A stretch of 64,000 nt of DNA from an uncultured Dongia sp. GTDB taxonomy: Bacteria; Pseudomonadota; Alphaproteobacteria; Dongiales; Dongiaceae. Numbering within the stretch: the first letter of the stretch is position 1; every line of letters starts with the position of its first letter. The notes beneath the pieces were generated by a model. It was not told the origin of the DNA, ran no database searches, and worked only from the letters and a program-made list of their open reading frames with translations. Below are positions 54,951 through 64,000 of this stretch, piece by piece. Both the position numbers and the translations under genes were made by a program. The DNA lies in the NCBI RefSeq assembly GCF_936916975.1, contig NZ_CAKZGO010000005.1:62001-126000 (forward strand). The letters run 5' to 3'.

Positions 54951-56051
54951 GTGACGACAACAACCATGACAGCCAAGGCCCATATCAATCGCATCGGCCT
55001 CGCCACACCACCCCATGACATCCATGCCGGATTTCTGGGGCATGCCGGCGCTATGCTGGGCGACGACATCAAACGCCGACTGTTCGACCGCGCCGCGCGA
55101 CGCAGCGGCATCGCGCATCGTTTCTCCTTCCTGCCCATAGGAGAACTTGGCAGCGGCGCGGTCGATGCTGTCGATTTTTATCGCTGGGGCGCGTTCCCGA
55201 CCACGGCGCAGCGCATGGCGCTCTATGCGTCGGAGGCCCTGAAGCTGTCGCTGCAGGCGATCGACCGACTGGATATCGGGGCGGAGATGGTCGGCATCAC
55301 CCATCTGATCGTCGCATCCTGCACCGGCTTCAGCGCGCCGGGGCTTGATCTTCAATTGGCAGACCGGCTTGGTCTCGGCCCAACGGTTGAACGGACGATG
55401 ATCGGCTTCATGGGCTGTTCGGCCGCCATTCCAGCACTCCGTGCAGCGCATCACATCGTGCGCTCGGAACCTTCGTCGCGGGTCCTCGTCGTCAATCTCG
55501 AACTCAGCTCCGTGCATCTGCAGGAGACGACGGATCTGGAATCCGTGTTGTCATTCCTGCTGTTCGGCGATGGCTGCGCCGCGACACTGATCACTGCCGA
55601 TGAAACAGGCATCGCGCTGGAGGACTTCAGGTCGGTCATCATTCCGAAATCCGAAGACCTCATCACGTGGAAGATCGGCGATCAGGGGTTCGACATGCAT
55701 CTCTCCGGCCAGGTACCAGGCCGCATCAATCAGGCGTTGCGCCAGGAACTCGGCCGCTCGGACACCGGCGGCATCCTGCGCGGCGAGGGGACACAGGCGA
55801 TCGATCTCTGGGCCGTGCATGCCGGCGGCCGCACCATCCTCGACGCCGTCGAAACCGGACTGTCGCTGCCGGCAGATGCGCTCAATCATTCCCGCGCCGT
55901 GCTGCATGATTACGGCAACATGTCGTCGGCCACCGTCATGTTCGTGCTGGCGCGCATGATGCGCGGGGGCCTCGATCGGGCTCGCGGCATGCTGCTGGCC
56001 TTCGGTCCCGGCATGGTCGCTGAGTCGGCGAGATTCTCGGTCGCGGGATGA
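54951..56051 (+). CDS. Type III polyketide synthase
   Basis: A 366-residue chalcone/stilbene-synthase-like enzyme that builds polyketides from CoA starters and malonyl-CoA. The catalytic triad is visible: Cys156 in IGFMGCSAAIPA, His290 in LWAVHAGGRTI and Asn323 in DYGNMSSATVMFVL. HLIVASCTGFSAPGLDLQL matches bacterial alkylresorcinol/alkylpyrone-type synthases. Start is GTG at 54951 with AAGAGG upstream; an ATG at 54966 is an alternative. It is the first gene of a three-gene run with overlapping ends. Confidence 0.95.
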   Translation: MTTTTMTAKAHINRIGLATPPHDIHAGFLGHAGAMLGDDIKRRLFDRAARRSGIAHRFSFLPIGELGSGAVDAVDFYRWGAFPTTAQRMALYASEALKLSLQAIDRLDIGAEMVGITHLIVASCTGFSAPGLDLQLADRLGLGPTVERTMIGFMGCSAAIPALRAAHHIVRSEPSSRVLVVNLELSSVHLQETTDLESVLSFLLFGDGCAATLITADETGIALEDFRSVIIPKSEDLITWKIGDQGFDMHLSGQVPGRINQALRQELGRSDTGGILRGEGTQAIDLWAVHAGGRTILDAVETGLSLPADALNHSRAVLHDYGNMSSATVMFVLARMMRGGLDRARGMLLAFGPGMVAESARFSVAG

Positions 56052-56752
56052 AGCCGATGGACTTCTCCCGGCGCAGCCAGGCTTCCGAACTGATGGATAC
56101 AGAGACCGTCACGCCGGAGGATTTTGCGCGATGCCTTGCCGATCTGTCGGTGGTCAACACCCTGACCATGGCGAAGCCCCCGACTTTGGCTTGGCTTACC
56201 AAGGCGACGCGTGGTCTCCCCGCCGGCAGCACCATATCGATCCTCGACGTCGGCTTTGGTCATGGCGACATGCTGCGGGCGATCTGGCGCTGGAGCCAGC
56301 GTCGTGGGTTGAAGGTCGCTTTGCACGGTATCGACCTCAATCCACTCAGCGCGGCCGCCGCGAAACAAGCAACGCCACCGCACATGAACATCGGTTTCCA
56401 GACCGGCGACATCTTCGCCATCGATAGCGCACGGCGTTACGACTTTGTCATCAGCTCCCTGGTCACGCATCACATGAGCGACATGCAGATCGTGGCGTTC
56501 CTGCGCTGGATGGAGCAGCACGCAGCGCGTGGGTGGTTCGTCAACGACCTCCACCGTCACGCGGTTTCCTATCACGCCTTCCGGGTGCTATCGGCCCTCG
56601 CTGGCTGGCATCGCTTCGTCCGTCACGATGGTCCGGTGTCGATCGCGCGCAGCTTCCGACGGGATGATTGGCAGCGATTGCTGCAGCAAGCCGCCGTGTC
56701 CGGGGACATTCGCTGGCATATGCCATTCCGCTATTGCGTCGGACATATCTGA
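56048..56752 (+). CDS. SAM-dependent methyltransferase of the type III polyketide cluster
   Basis: A 234-residue class I methyltransferase. Motif I is STISILDVGFGHGDMLRAI (residues 59-77), the acidic loop LHGIDLNPLSAAAAK follows, and YDFVISSLVTHHMSD corresponds to motifs IV. It overlaps the synthase stop by four bases (ATGA) and the oxidoreductase start by one (TGATG), so the three are coupled. It probably methylates the phenolic or pyrone product. Confidence 0.92.
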   Translation: MKPMDFSRRSQASELMDTETVTPEDFARCLADLSVVNTLTMAKPPTLAWLTKATRGLPAGSTISILDVGFGHGDMLRAIWRWSQRRGLKVALHGIDLNPLSAAAAKQATPPHMNIGFQTGDIFAIDSARRYDFVISSLVTHHMSDMQIVAFLRWMEQHAARGWFVNDLHRHAVSYHAFRVLSALAGWHRFVRHDGPVSIARSFRRDDWQRLLQQAAVSGDIRWHMPFRYCVGHI

Positions 56753-57876
56753 TGAGACCAGTCGTCGTTGCCGGCGGTGGCCTTGCCGGATCAGCCACCG
56801 CATGTCTGTTGGCTCGCGCTGGTCACCCGGTCCAACTCATCGAGCGCGACCGGGCGCCCAGGCACAAGGTCTGCGGCGAATTCCTGAGCTGCGAGGCACA
56901 AGGATATCTTGGTCGCCTTGGCATCGACCTTGCAGGCCTGGGGGCTGTCCCGATCACCCATCTGCGTCTTGCTCGTCGGGACAAGGTGGTGACGGCGAAG
57001 TTGCCGTTCCTGGGGCGTAGCCTCTCGCGCCAGGTGCTGGACGAAGCGCTACTACGCCGTGCGGAGGAACTCGGCGCAGACGTGCTGCGCGGTCACAGCA
57101 TTCGCGAAATCAGCGACTCTCCTCTCAGCCTGAGCGTCGATGGCATCGGCGATATCTCGCCCGAAACGCTCCTCCTCGCCAGCGGCAAGCATGATGTGCG
57201 CGGCGCATCGCGTGAGGCGAGGGCGCAGGCCAACGATCTCATCGGCCTCAAAAGCTATTTCAGACTTGCGCCGGCGCAGCACAACGCCTTGCGGCATCAT
57301 GTTGAAATCATCCTGTTCAAAGGCGGCTATGCTGGCTTGCAGATGGTCGAGGGAAACCGCGCCAATCTCTGTCTGTTGGTGCGGCGCGCGCGATTTGCCG
57401 CCGTTGATCACGACTGGCAAGGCCTGCTCGCGAGCCTGATGGCGGAGAATACGCATCTGTCCGCGCGGTTGACGGGTGCCACAGACATGCTCGACCGACC
57501 CTTGGCCATCGCGCGCATTCCCTACGGCTTCCTTCACCGTCCGGCGCCGGGCGATGCTGCCGGCCTCTTCCGGCTCGGCGATCAATTGGCGGTGACACCA
57601 TCCTTTTCCGGCGACGGCATGTCGATCGCTCTGCACACCGCCTTTGCTGCGGTCGACGCCTATCTCACCGGATACGACGCCAACGCCTATCACCACCGCA
57701 TGCGCCAGGAAATCGGCCCGCAAATCCGCCGCGCGAAATTCCTGTCGGCCGGCATGCAGAACGATGTCGGCCAAGCCGGAATCATGGCGCTCGCCGGCAT
57801 GATGCCCTCTCTGTTGCAGGGGGCTGCGGCGATAACACGCCTGCCCGATACGGCCGCACGGCTCCACTTCAGATAA
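56752..57876 (+). CDS. FAD-dependent oxidoreductase of the type III polyketide cluster (geranylgeranyl-reductase-like)
   Basis: A 374-residue flavoprotein. The N-terminal FAD motif is VVVAGGGLAGSATACLLARA (residues 4-23), followed by LIERDRAPRHKVCGEFLSCE, which is typical of the geranylgeranyl reductase/FAD monooxygenase group. FRLGDQLAVTPSFSGDGMSI near residues 278-297 is the second FAD contact. It could hydroxylate the aromatic ring (toward a quinone) or reduce isoprenoid-like chains. TGATG overlap with the preceding stop supports start 56752. Confidence 0.92.
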   Translation: MRPVVVAGGGLAGSATACLLARAGHPVQLIERDRAPRHKVCGEFLSCEAQGYLGRLGIDLAGLGAVPITHLRLARRDKVVTAKLPFLGRSLSRQVLDEALLRRAEELGADVLRGHSIREISDSPLSLSVDGIGDISPETLLLASGKHDVRGASREARAQANDLIGLKSYFRLAPAQHNALRHHVEIILFKGGYAGLQMVEGNRANLCLLVRRARFAAVDHDWQGLLASLMAENTHLSARLTGATDMLDRPLAIARIPYGFLHRPAPGDAAGLFRLGDQLAVTPSFSGDGMSIALHTAFAAVDAYLTGYDANAYHHRMRQEIGPQIRRAKFLSAGMQNDVGQAGIMALAGMMPSLLQGAAAITRLPDTAARLHFR

Positions 57877-58119
57877 TCCGGCATTTCGTGTGCCGATTTG
57901 ATCAACTTGGCACGCTTTGCCGTCTGGACACTTTGCTCCCGAGCGAAGGGCTGCGCTCGTAGCGCGTACGCAAGGAGCCTGCTGTGCTCCGGCGTGCCAT
58001 CTCACGCACTGCCGGTGCGCGAACGCCTTCGATGGCGATGAGCGCAGAGGTGCGAATCGAGATATAATCGGCTCACTCCCAAGTCGGTAAATTACTTAAT
58101 TTTCCCCGGACAGCGCACG

Positions 58120-58614
58120 ATGAACCAAATCGTCCTCATCGGTACGAGTCACGAGTATCAGCATTGCGGGAAGCCAGGCGCAGATGTCTTCGAGCGCTTT
58201 ATTATGTCCCATTTGGACTCGCCGACCTTTACAGCAATTGCAGAAGAGATGAGCTGCGAAGCTTTGTCGGAGCAAGGCACTGCCCAGTCAGTTGGTAGTC
58301 AAGTAGCGTGCCAACGCGATATTCGTCATCTCTATTGCGATCCAAACAGTCAGACGCGTAATCGCCTTGGAGTCCGACAAGAGGCGGAAATCCGGATAGC
58401 TGCCTCTTTCGCCAATCATTCCGAGGAAAGAGTGCGCCAACTAATCCAAGAGTCATATGATCTTCGGGAACAATACTGGCTAGATCAAATTCTTACGTTG
58501 GATTGTTGGCCTGTACTCTTCATATGCGGGGCTAACCATGTAGATAGTTTTCGCACGAAGATTGAGGCGCGTGGGCTCTCTGCAAGTATTTTAACGCGCG
58601 ACTGGAGCCCATAG
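58120..58614 (+). CDS. AT-richer orphan protein, possible TraB/Tiki-fold relative
   Basis: A 164-residue protein of unknown function. Base composition is visibly AT-richer than neighbouring genes and it lies at the 3' side of a tRNA-Ser gene, so transfer is plausible. It starts IVLIGTSHEYQ, has an acidic AEEMSCEAL near residue 45, a REQYWLDQIL segment near 120 and ends WPVLFICGANHVDSFRTKI. The GTSH...E...R..W..I...GxxH order recalls the TraB/EreA/ChaN superfamily. This is inference; no family was confirmed. Confidence 0.65.
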   Translation: MNQIVLIGTSHEYQHCGKPGADVFERFIMSHLDSPTFTAIAEEMSCEALSEQGTAQSVGSQVACQRDIRHLYCDPNSQTRNRLGVRQEAEIRIAASFANHSEERVRQLIQESYDLREQYWLDQILTLDCWPVLFICGANHVDSFRTKIEARGLSASILTRDWSP

Positions 58615-58690
58615 TCAGAGATCGGACTTCTAGCCCCTTCGCCGATGTTCATCGTGGCTTAGCAAGGGCATACCAAAATAAGCAAAGTGA

Positions 58691-58780
58691 TGGCGGAGGG
58701 GGTGGGATTCGAACCCACGGTACGCTTGCACGTACAACAGTTTTCGAGACTGTCCCAATCGGCCACTCTGGCACCCCTCC
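58691..58780 (-). tRNA. tRNA-Ser (CGA)
   Basis: The minus strand reads GGAGGGGTGCCAGAGTGGCC at the 5' end and ends CCCCTCC-G-CCA, so the acceptor stem pairs fully. The anticodon loop CTCGAAA gives anticodon CGA (reads UCG). The T-loop GTTCGAATC and a long variable arm, expected for a class II serine tRNA, are present. The CCA end is encoded. Length 90 bases. Confidence 0.97.
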
Positions 58781-58916
58781 GCAGGGGATCGCTCGATCCG
58801 GGCCGTTTGACGCGCGCGGAACCTAACGAAGTGAATCGGTCTTCGCAAGTCCGGCTTGACCCGGTTCAGGGTTAACGTCGATCCTCCGGCCCGTACTCTA
58901 AAGGAGTGGCCCGAAG

Positions 58917-59939
58917 ATGGCGCCGGACGATCTGCCCATAATCCCCGTAATCGATCTGGGTGCCGCACCCTGCGACCATTTGGCCGCTCTGGCGCCTGAC
59001 AAGGTGCAGATGTTGGCAGCCGCGGGACGGGCGCTGACCACCGCCCCGGTGCAGGCCTGGATGGATCGCCGTTCCAAGACTTGGCTCAACCGGAACGTCA
59101 CACCTTATAAGGCGGAGATCGACCGGGTCGCGGCGCTGCCCGGTATTTCCGGCGTGTACGCGCTCAATATCTCCACGGAATGGGCCTGTTCCAGCATGGT
59201 TCATGGCGGCCGCCTGATGCGGACCCTGGATTGGCCGCTCCATGGCATGGGACCGAGCTTGACCGTCACCCGCCATGATGCGGCCGTCGGCGCCTGGTGG
59301 CAGGCGACCTGGCCGGGATTCGTCGGCGTGCTGACCGGCATGGCGCCGGGCCGCTTTGCCGCCTCCTATAACCAACCGCCCATTCGCCGGCGGAGCGGGA
59401 TAAAGCCGCTGGATTGGGTCATCGAGCGGATCGGTGTCGACCGCCGGACCGCGATCCCGCCCACCCATCTCCTGCGCCAGGTATTTGAAAAGGCGCGCAA
59501 TTTTGACGAAGCAGCCACCATGCTGCGCGAGACCGAGCTGGCGATTCCAGCCCTTTTCAGCCTGGCCGGGGCCGATGGCCAGTCGGTTGTGATCGAGCGG
59601 CTGGAGACGCGGGCGAGGCTGCGCCCCGGCCCGGTCGCCATCGCCAATCATTGGCCGTCTTTGGCGGAGTCGCCGCCCGATTGGCCGGCCGGCTGGCTGC
59701 GCGGCGTCGATAGCGGTGGCCGTTTTCGCGATGCTTGCGTGGTGGCCGGCAATCTCACGGCCCTGCCGGATCGTTTCGACTGGCTGCAATACCCTATTCT
59801 TAATAAATACAGCCGTTTAGCGGCCATGATGGACTGCGTCGCCGGGACCTTTGTGGTCCAGGGGCTGGAGCAGCAAGGGCAAAGCGCCGTGCCGGCAACC
59901 CAGATTCTGCGACTTGAGGGCCTGAAACCAAGGGCTTAA
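58917..59939 (+). CDS. Ntn-hydrolase-like protein (acid ceramidase/N-acylethanolamine amidase type)
   Basis: A 340-residue protein. The segment NISTEWACSSMVHGGRLMRT (residues 84-103) places a candidate nucleophile Cys91 before a beta strand and is followed by LDWPLHGMGPSLTV, as in the CBAH/NAAA/acid ceramidase family. Later blocks WPGFVGVLTGMAPGRFAASY and FDEAATMLRETELAIPALFS also fit. Ntn members cleave an internal bond to free the nucleophile; here about 90 residues would be removed or act as an alpha subunit. Substrate unknown, probably an amide or N-acyl compound. Confidence 0.78.
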   Translation: MAPDDLPIIPVIDLGAAPCDHLAALAPDKVQMLAAAGRALTTAPVQAWMDRRSKTWLNRNVTPYKAEIDRVAALPGISGVYALNISTEWACSSMVHGGRLMRTLDWPLHGMGPSLTVTRHDAAVGAWWQATWPGFVGVLTGMAPGRFAASYNQPPIRRRSGIKPLDWVIERIGVDRRTAIPPTHLLRQVFEKARNFDEAATMLRETELAIPALFSLAGADGQSVVIERLETRARLRPGPVAIANHWPSLAESPPDWPAGWLRGVDSGGRFRDACVVAGNLTALPDRFDWLQYPILNKYSRLAAMMDCVAGTFVVQGLEQQGQSAVPATQILRLEGLKPRA

Positions 59940-60009
59940 GGTGTCCCCGGCGAAACCGGCGCTGGCGCCGGCCGGCGGATTTTCTGCCCCGGATTGGGCC
60001 TGAATCAGG

Positions 60010-60038
60010 TTGACAGGCAGGGGCGATAACGTCTATTT
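60010..60038 (+). promoter_or_regulatory. Candidate promoter of the rplU operon
   Basis: TTGACA at 60010-60015 is a perfect -35 box; CTATTT at 60033-60038, 17 bases later, is a fair -10. About 100 bases of leader separate it from rplU. The leader contains a GC hairpin around GGGGGATCCCC near 60100, which might act in autoregulation. Confidence 0.5.
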
Positions 60039-60136
60039 CCCACCTCGAACGGGTCGCCCTTCGGCGGCCCGAAGCTTTTGGCATGAAATGGCGCTGCGTG
60101 GGGGATCCCCTGCGACCCGCCTTTAGGACGGCAATT

Positions 60137-60451
60137 ATGTTTGCAGTGATCAAGACGGGCGGCAAGCAATACAAGGTCGCAACCAACGACATCATCCTCG
60201 TTGAGAAGCTTGAAGCCGATGAAGGCTCGAGCGTCACCCTGGGCGATGTGCTGATGGTCGGCGAAGGTGGCAACATCACCGTTGGCGCGCCGAATGTGGC
60301 TGGCGCTTCGGTGACCGCCAAGGTGCTCGAGCAGCGCAAGGGCGACAAGGTCATCATCTTCAAGAAGAACCGCCGCCACAACTACCGCCGCAAGCGCGGC
60401 CATCGTCAGTTCGTGACGGTGCTCAAGATCGAAGGCATCCAGGCGGCCTGA
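60137..60451 (+). CDS. rplU: 50S ribosomal protein L21
   Basis: A 104-residue bL21, starting [14 protein letters not shown] and ending with the basic [16 protein letters not shown] block. It binds 23S rRNA on the large subunit. The start at 60137 matches the conserved family N-terminus; a longer frame to 60083 is not supported. It is followed 33 bases later by rpmA, the usual order. Confidence 0.98.
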   Translation: MFAVIKTGGKQYKVATNDIILVEKLEADEGSSVTLGDVLMVGEGGNITVGAPNVAGASVTAKVLEQRKGDKVIIFKKNRRHNYRRKRGHRQFVTVLKIEGIQAA

Positions 60452-60484
60452 GGGCCAGCCGGATAGAATTTAGGGAGATTCCAA

Positions 60485-60757
60485 ATGGCACATAAGAAAG
60501 CCGGTGGTAGTTCGCGCAACGGTCGCGACAGCGCTGGCCGTCGCCTGGGCGTGAAGAAGGCCGGTGGCGAAGTGATCGTCTCGGGCAACATCATTGTCCG
60601 TCAGCGCGGCACCAAGGTTCACCCCGGCCAGAATGTCGGCATCGGCAAGGACCACACCCTGTTCGCCACGGCGGCTGGTCGTGTGACGTTCAAGACCGGC
60701 GCTGGCGGGCGTACCTTCGTGTCGGTACTGCCTGTGGCACTCCCGGCAGCCGAGTGA
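60485..60757 (+). CDS. rpmA: 50S ribosomal protein L27
   Basis: A 90-residue bL27 with the standard N-terminus [20 protein letters not shown], which reaches toward the peptidyl-transferase centre. No N-terminal extension needing cleavage is seen. An ideal ribosome site (GGAG) precedes the ATG, and a strong terminator follows. Confidence 0.98.
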   Translation: MAHKKAGGSSRNGRDSAGRRLGVKKAGGEVIVSGNIIVRQRGTKVHPGQNVGIGKDHTLFATAAGRVTFKTGAGGRTFVSVLPVALPAAE

Positions 60758-60801
60758 GCCATTTGCGCCCCTGAGGGCGCGGCCATTCGCTGAAGCGGTT
60801 T

Positions 60802-60835
60802 AAAGGGGAATGGCGGAAACGCCGTTCCCCTTTTT
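60802..60835 (+). terminator. Rho-independent terminator after rpmA
   Basis: The arms AAAGGGGAATGGCG and CGCCGTTCCCCTTTTT form a long GC-rich stem (one internal mismatch) with a GAAA tetraloop and a run of five U residues. It ends the rplU-rpmA transcript before the VOC/obgE genes. Confidence 0.93.
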
Positions 60836-60852
60836 CGTTTTCGGAATTGATC

Positions 60853-62348
<1,496 letters not shown>

Positions 62349-62377
62349 GGATCAGGGCAGCGTAAGGGGGCGCTGAC

Positions 62378-63520
62378 ATGAGTGAGAAGAAACGGGTACA
62401 ATCCAAGGAACGGTCGCTCAGTAGCGCCAAGCGGATCGTCATCAAGATCGGCTCGGCTTTGTTGGTCGATGACGAGACCGGCGGTATTCGCCGCAAATGG
62501 CTCGATGCGCTCGCCGACGATGTCGCCGTCTTGCGCGAACAGGGCAAGGAAGTTCTGCTGGTATCGTCGGGTGCCATCGCCGTCGGCCGCCGCCACCTCG
62601 GCCTGACCGAAGGGGTCCTGCGCCTGGAGGAAAAACAGGCGGCTGCCGCAACCGGCCAGATCCGTCTCGCACACGCCTATCAGGAAACGCTGGCCCGTCA
62701 CGGCATCACCGTGGCCCAGGTGCTGCTTACCCTCGACGACACCGAGGAGCGCCGCCGCCATCTCAACGCGCGCTCGACCTTGGCGACACTGCTGCAGATG
62801 GGCGCCGTCCCGGTCATCAATGAAAACGACACGGTGGCCACCAGCGAGATCCGCTTTGGTGACAATGACCGCTTAGCGGCCCGCGTCGGTGCCATGATCA
62901 GCGCCGATACGCTGGTGCTGCTTTCCGACATCGATGGCCTTTACACCGCCGATCCGCGCAAGGACAAATCCGCGGCCTTCATCGGCGAGATCACCGAAGT
63001 CACCGCGGATATCGAAGCCATGGCCGGCGTGGCGCCGGCCGGCTATTCGTCGGGTGGCATGGTCACCAAGATTGCCGCGGCACGCATCGCCATGTCGGCC
63101 GGTTGCCGCATGGTCATCGCGAGCGGCAAGAAGATGAACCCGCTGCAGGCGATCCTTGATGGCGGCACCTGTTCCTGGTTCCTGCCGGCGAGCGGCCCGA
63201 AGACCGCGCGCAAGAGCTGGATCGGCGGTTCGCTGAAAGCCAAGGGCAAGCTCGTGGTCGATGACGGTGCCTTGACGGCACTGAAGGGCGGACGGTCCTT
63301 GCTGCCGGCCGGGATTATCCGGGTCGAAGGGCGTTTCGAGCGCGGCGATGCAGTGCTCGTGGTGGACAATGCCGGCAATGAGATCGCCCGTGGCCTCGCC
63401 GCCTATGACGCCGCCGACGCCAAGCTCATCATGGGCCATAAATCGAAGGAGATTGCGGCCTTGCTCGGCTATCGCGGGCGTGATGAGATGATCCACCGGG
63501 ATGATCTGGTCGTCAGCTAA
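62378..63520 (+). CDS. proB: Glutamate 5-kinase
   Basis: A 380-residue ProB, the first enzyme of proline biosynthesis. The amino acid kinase domain ([18 protein letters not shown], residues 18-35; [36 protein letters not shown]) is followed by a PUA domain (from about 285), as in the long form. It lies 29 bases after obgE and nine bases before proA. Confidence 0.97.
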   Translation: MSEKKRVQSKERSLSSAKRIVIKIGSALLVDDETGGIRRKWLDALADDVAVLREQGKEVLLVSSGAIAVGRRHLGLTEGVLRLEEKQAAAATGQIRLAHAYQETLARHGITVAQVLLTLDDTEERRRHLNARSTLATLLQMGAVPVINENDTVATSEIRFGDNDRLAARVGAMISADTLVLLSDIDGLYTADPRKDKSAAFIGEITEVTADIEAMAGVAPAGYSSGGMVTKIAAARIAMSAGCRMVIASGKKMNPLQAILDGGTCSWFLPASGPKTARKSWIGGSLKAKGKLVVDDGALTALKGGRSLLPAGIIRVEGRFERGDAVLVVDNAGNEIARGLAAYDAADAKLIMGHKSKEIAALLGYRGRDEMIHRDDLVVS

Positions 63521-63529
63521 GGACACGAT

Positions 63530-64000
63530 ATGACCGCGCTCAAGAAAGATGTTGGTGGCGATACGCTGTTGAATGAGATGCTGGCGCTGGGGCGTGCGGC
63601 CAAGGCCGCCTCCGCGAAGCTCGCCCAGGCGCCGCGGGAGAAGAAGGATCTGGCGCTCAAGGCCATGGCCGCTGAAATCCGTGCGCAGGCTGCGAAGATT
63701 CTGGCCGCCAATGAGCGCGACATGAACACGGCGCGCACGCGTGGCCTCAGCGGTGCCTTGCTGGATCGGCTGCTACTTGATGCCAAGCGTGTCGAAGGCA
63801 TGGCGACAGGCCTTGAAGAAATTGCCCAATTGCCCGATCCCGTCGGCCGCTCGCTCGGCGCCTGGGATCGGCCCAATGGATTGAAGATCGAGCGCGTCTC
63901 GGTGCCGCTCGGTGTCATCGGCATCATCTATGAAAGCCGCCCCAATGTGACGGCAGATGCTGCCGGCCTGTGTTTGAAATCCGGCAATGCCGCCATCCTG
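63530..64000 (+). CDS. proA: Gamma-glutamyl phosphate reductase, partial (cut by window end)
   Basis: The first 157 codons of ProA, second enzyme of proline biosynthesis. It starts [20 protein letters not shown]; the segments [12 protein letters not shown]-like helix and [18 protein letters not shown] match the aldehyde-dehydrogenase fold of ProA. The gene runs off the right edge without a stop, so the catalytic Cys is not visible here. Confidence 0.95.
   Translation, partial: MTALKKDVGGDTLLNEMLALGRAAKAASAKLAQAPREKKDLALKAMAAEIRAQAAKILAANERDMNTARTRGLSGALLDRLLLDAKRVEGMATGLEEIAQLPDPVGRSLGAWDRPNGLKIERVSVPLGVIGIIYESRPNVTADAAGLCLKSGNAAIL

Overview
The window looks like chromosomal DNA of a high-GC alphaproteobacterium, probably of the Rhodospirillales type. 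Supporting signs are a C4-pathway 5-aminolevulinate synthase (HemA), a type II lumazine synthase (RibH2) under an FMN riboswitch, and the housekeeping order rplU-rpmA-(VOC)-obgE-proB-proA. The species assignment is inference. There is no insertion sequence, CRISPR array or rRNA operon; one tRNA gene (Ser, anticodon CGA) is present. Genes are densely packed, with many 1, 4 or 8 base start/stop overlaps that indicate operons.

Layout. 1-7.6 kb: a sugar or polyol catabolic locus (ribose-type binding protein and permease, FGGY kinase, two-subunit transketolase, all minus strand) divergent from a SorC-type regulator and an SDR dehydrogenase. 7.7-8.4 kb: ribH2 with an FMN riboswitch. 8.5-9.2 kb: a lipoprotein. 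9.7-16.1 kb: a plus-strand signalling and redox operon (FecR-domain protein, CHASE2 nucleotide cyclase, TVP38 membrane protein, MerA/Lpd-like flavoprotein, histidine kinase). 16.1-20.4 kb: RlmI-like methyltransferase, gamma-glutamyltransferase and creatinase on the minus strand. 20.5-28.8 kb: a LysR regulator, then a polyamine-type ABC importer co-oriented with hemA and a class III transaminase.

28.9-41.3 kb: a DapB-like protein, DUF455 protein, Bcp peroxiredoxin, GlnE, a YhdP/AsmA-like giant protein, a UshA-like nucleotidase and a chemoreceptor. 41.3-45.9 kb: a form II CO-dehydrogenase-type molybdenum hydroxylase (S-L-M order) with CoxG. 46-54.7 kb: DUF192 protein, O-methyltransferase, a PuuA-like glutamine-synthetase homologue paired with a class III aminotransferase, CorA, an SDR, an Lrp regulator, an MFS carrier and a DUF1330 protein. 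54.9-57.9 kb: a compact type III polyketide cluster (synthase, methyltransferase, flavoprotein). 58.1-58.8 kb: an AT-richer orphan gene beside tRNA-Ser. 58.9-64 kb: an Ntn hydrolase, then the ribosomal/Obg/proline block, with proA cut by the window end.

The most interesting loci are the split-transketolase sugar pathway, the FecR/CHASE2-cyclase/redox/kinase operon, the creatinase neighbourhood, the hemA-transaminase-Pot transporter unit, the DapB homologue without its catalytic histidines, the type III PKS triad, and the possibly transferred gene next to tRNA-Ser. All functional proposals rest on reading protein motifs by eye; no database search was run.
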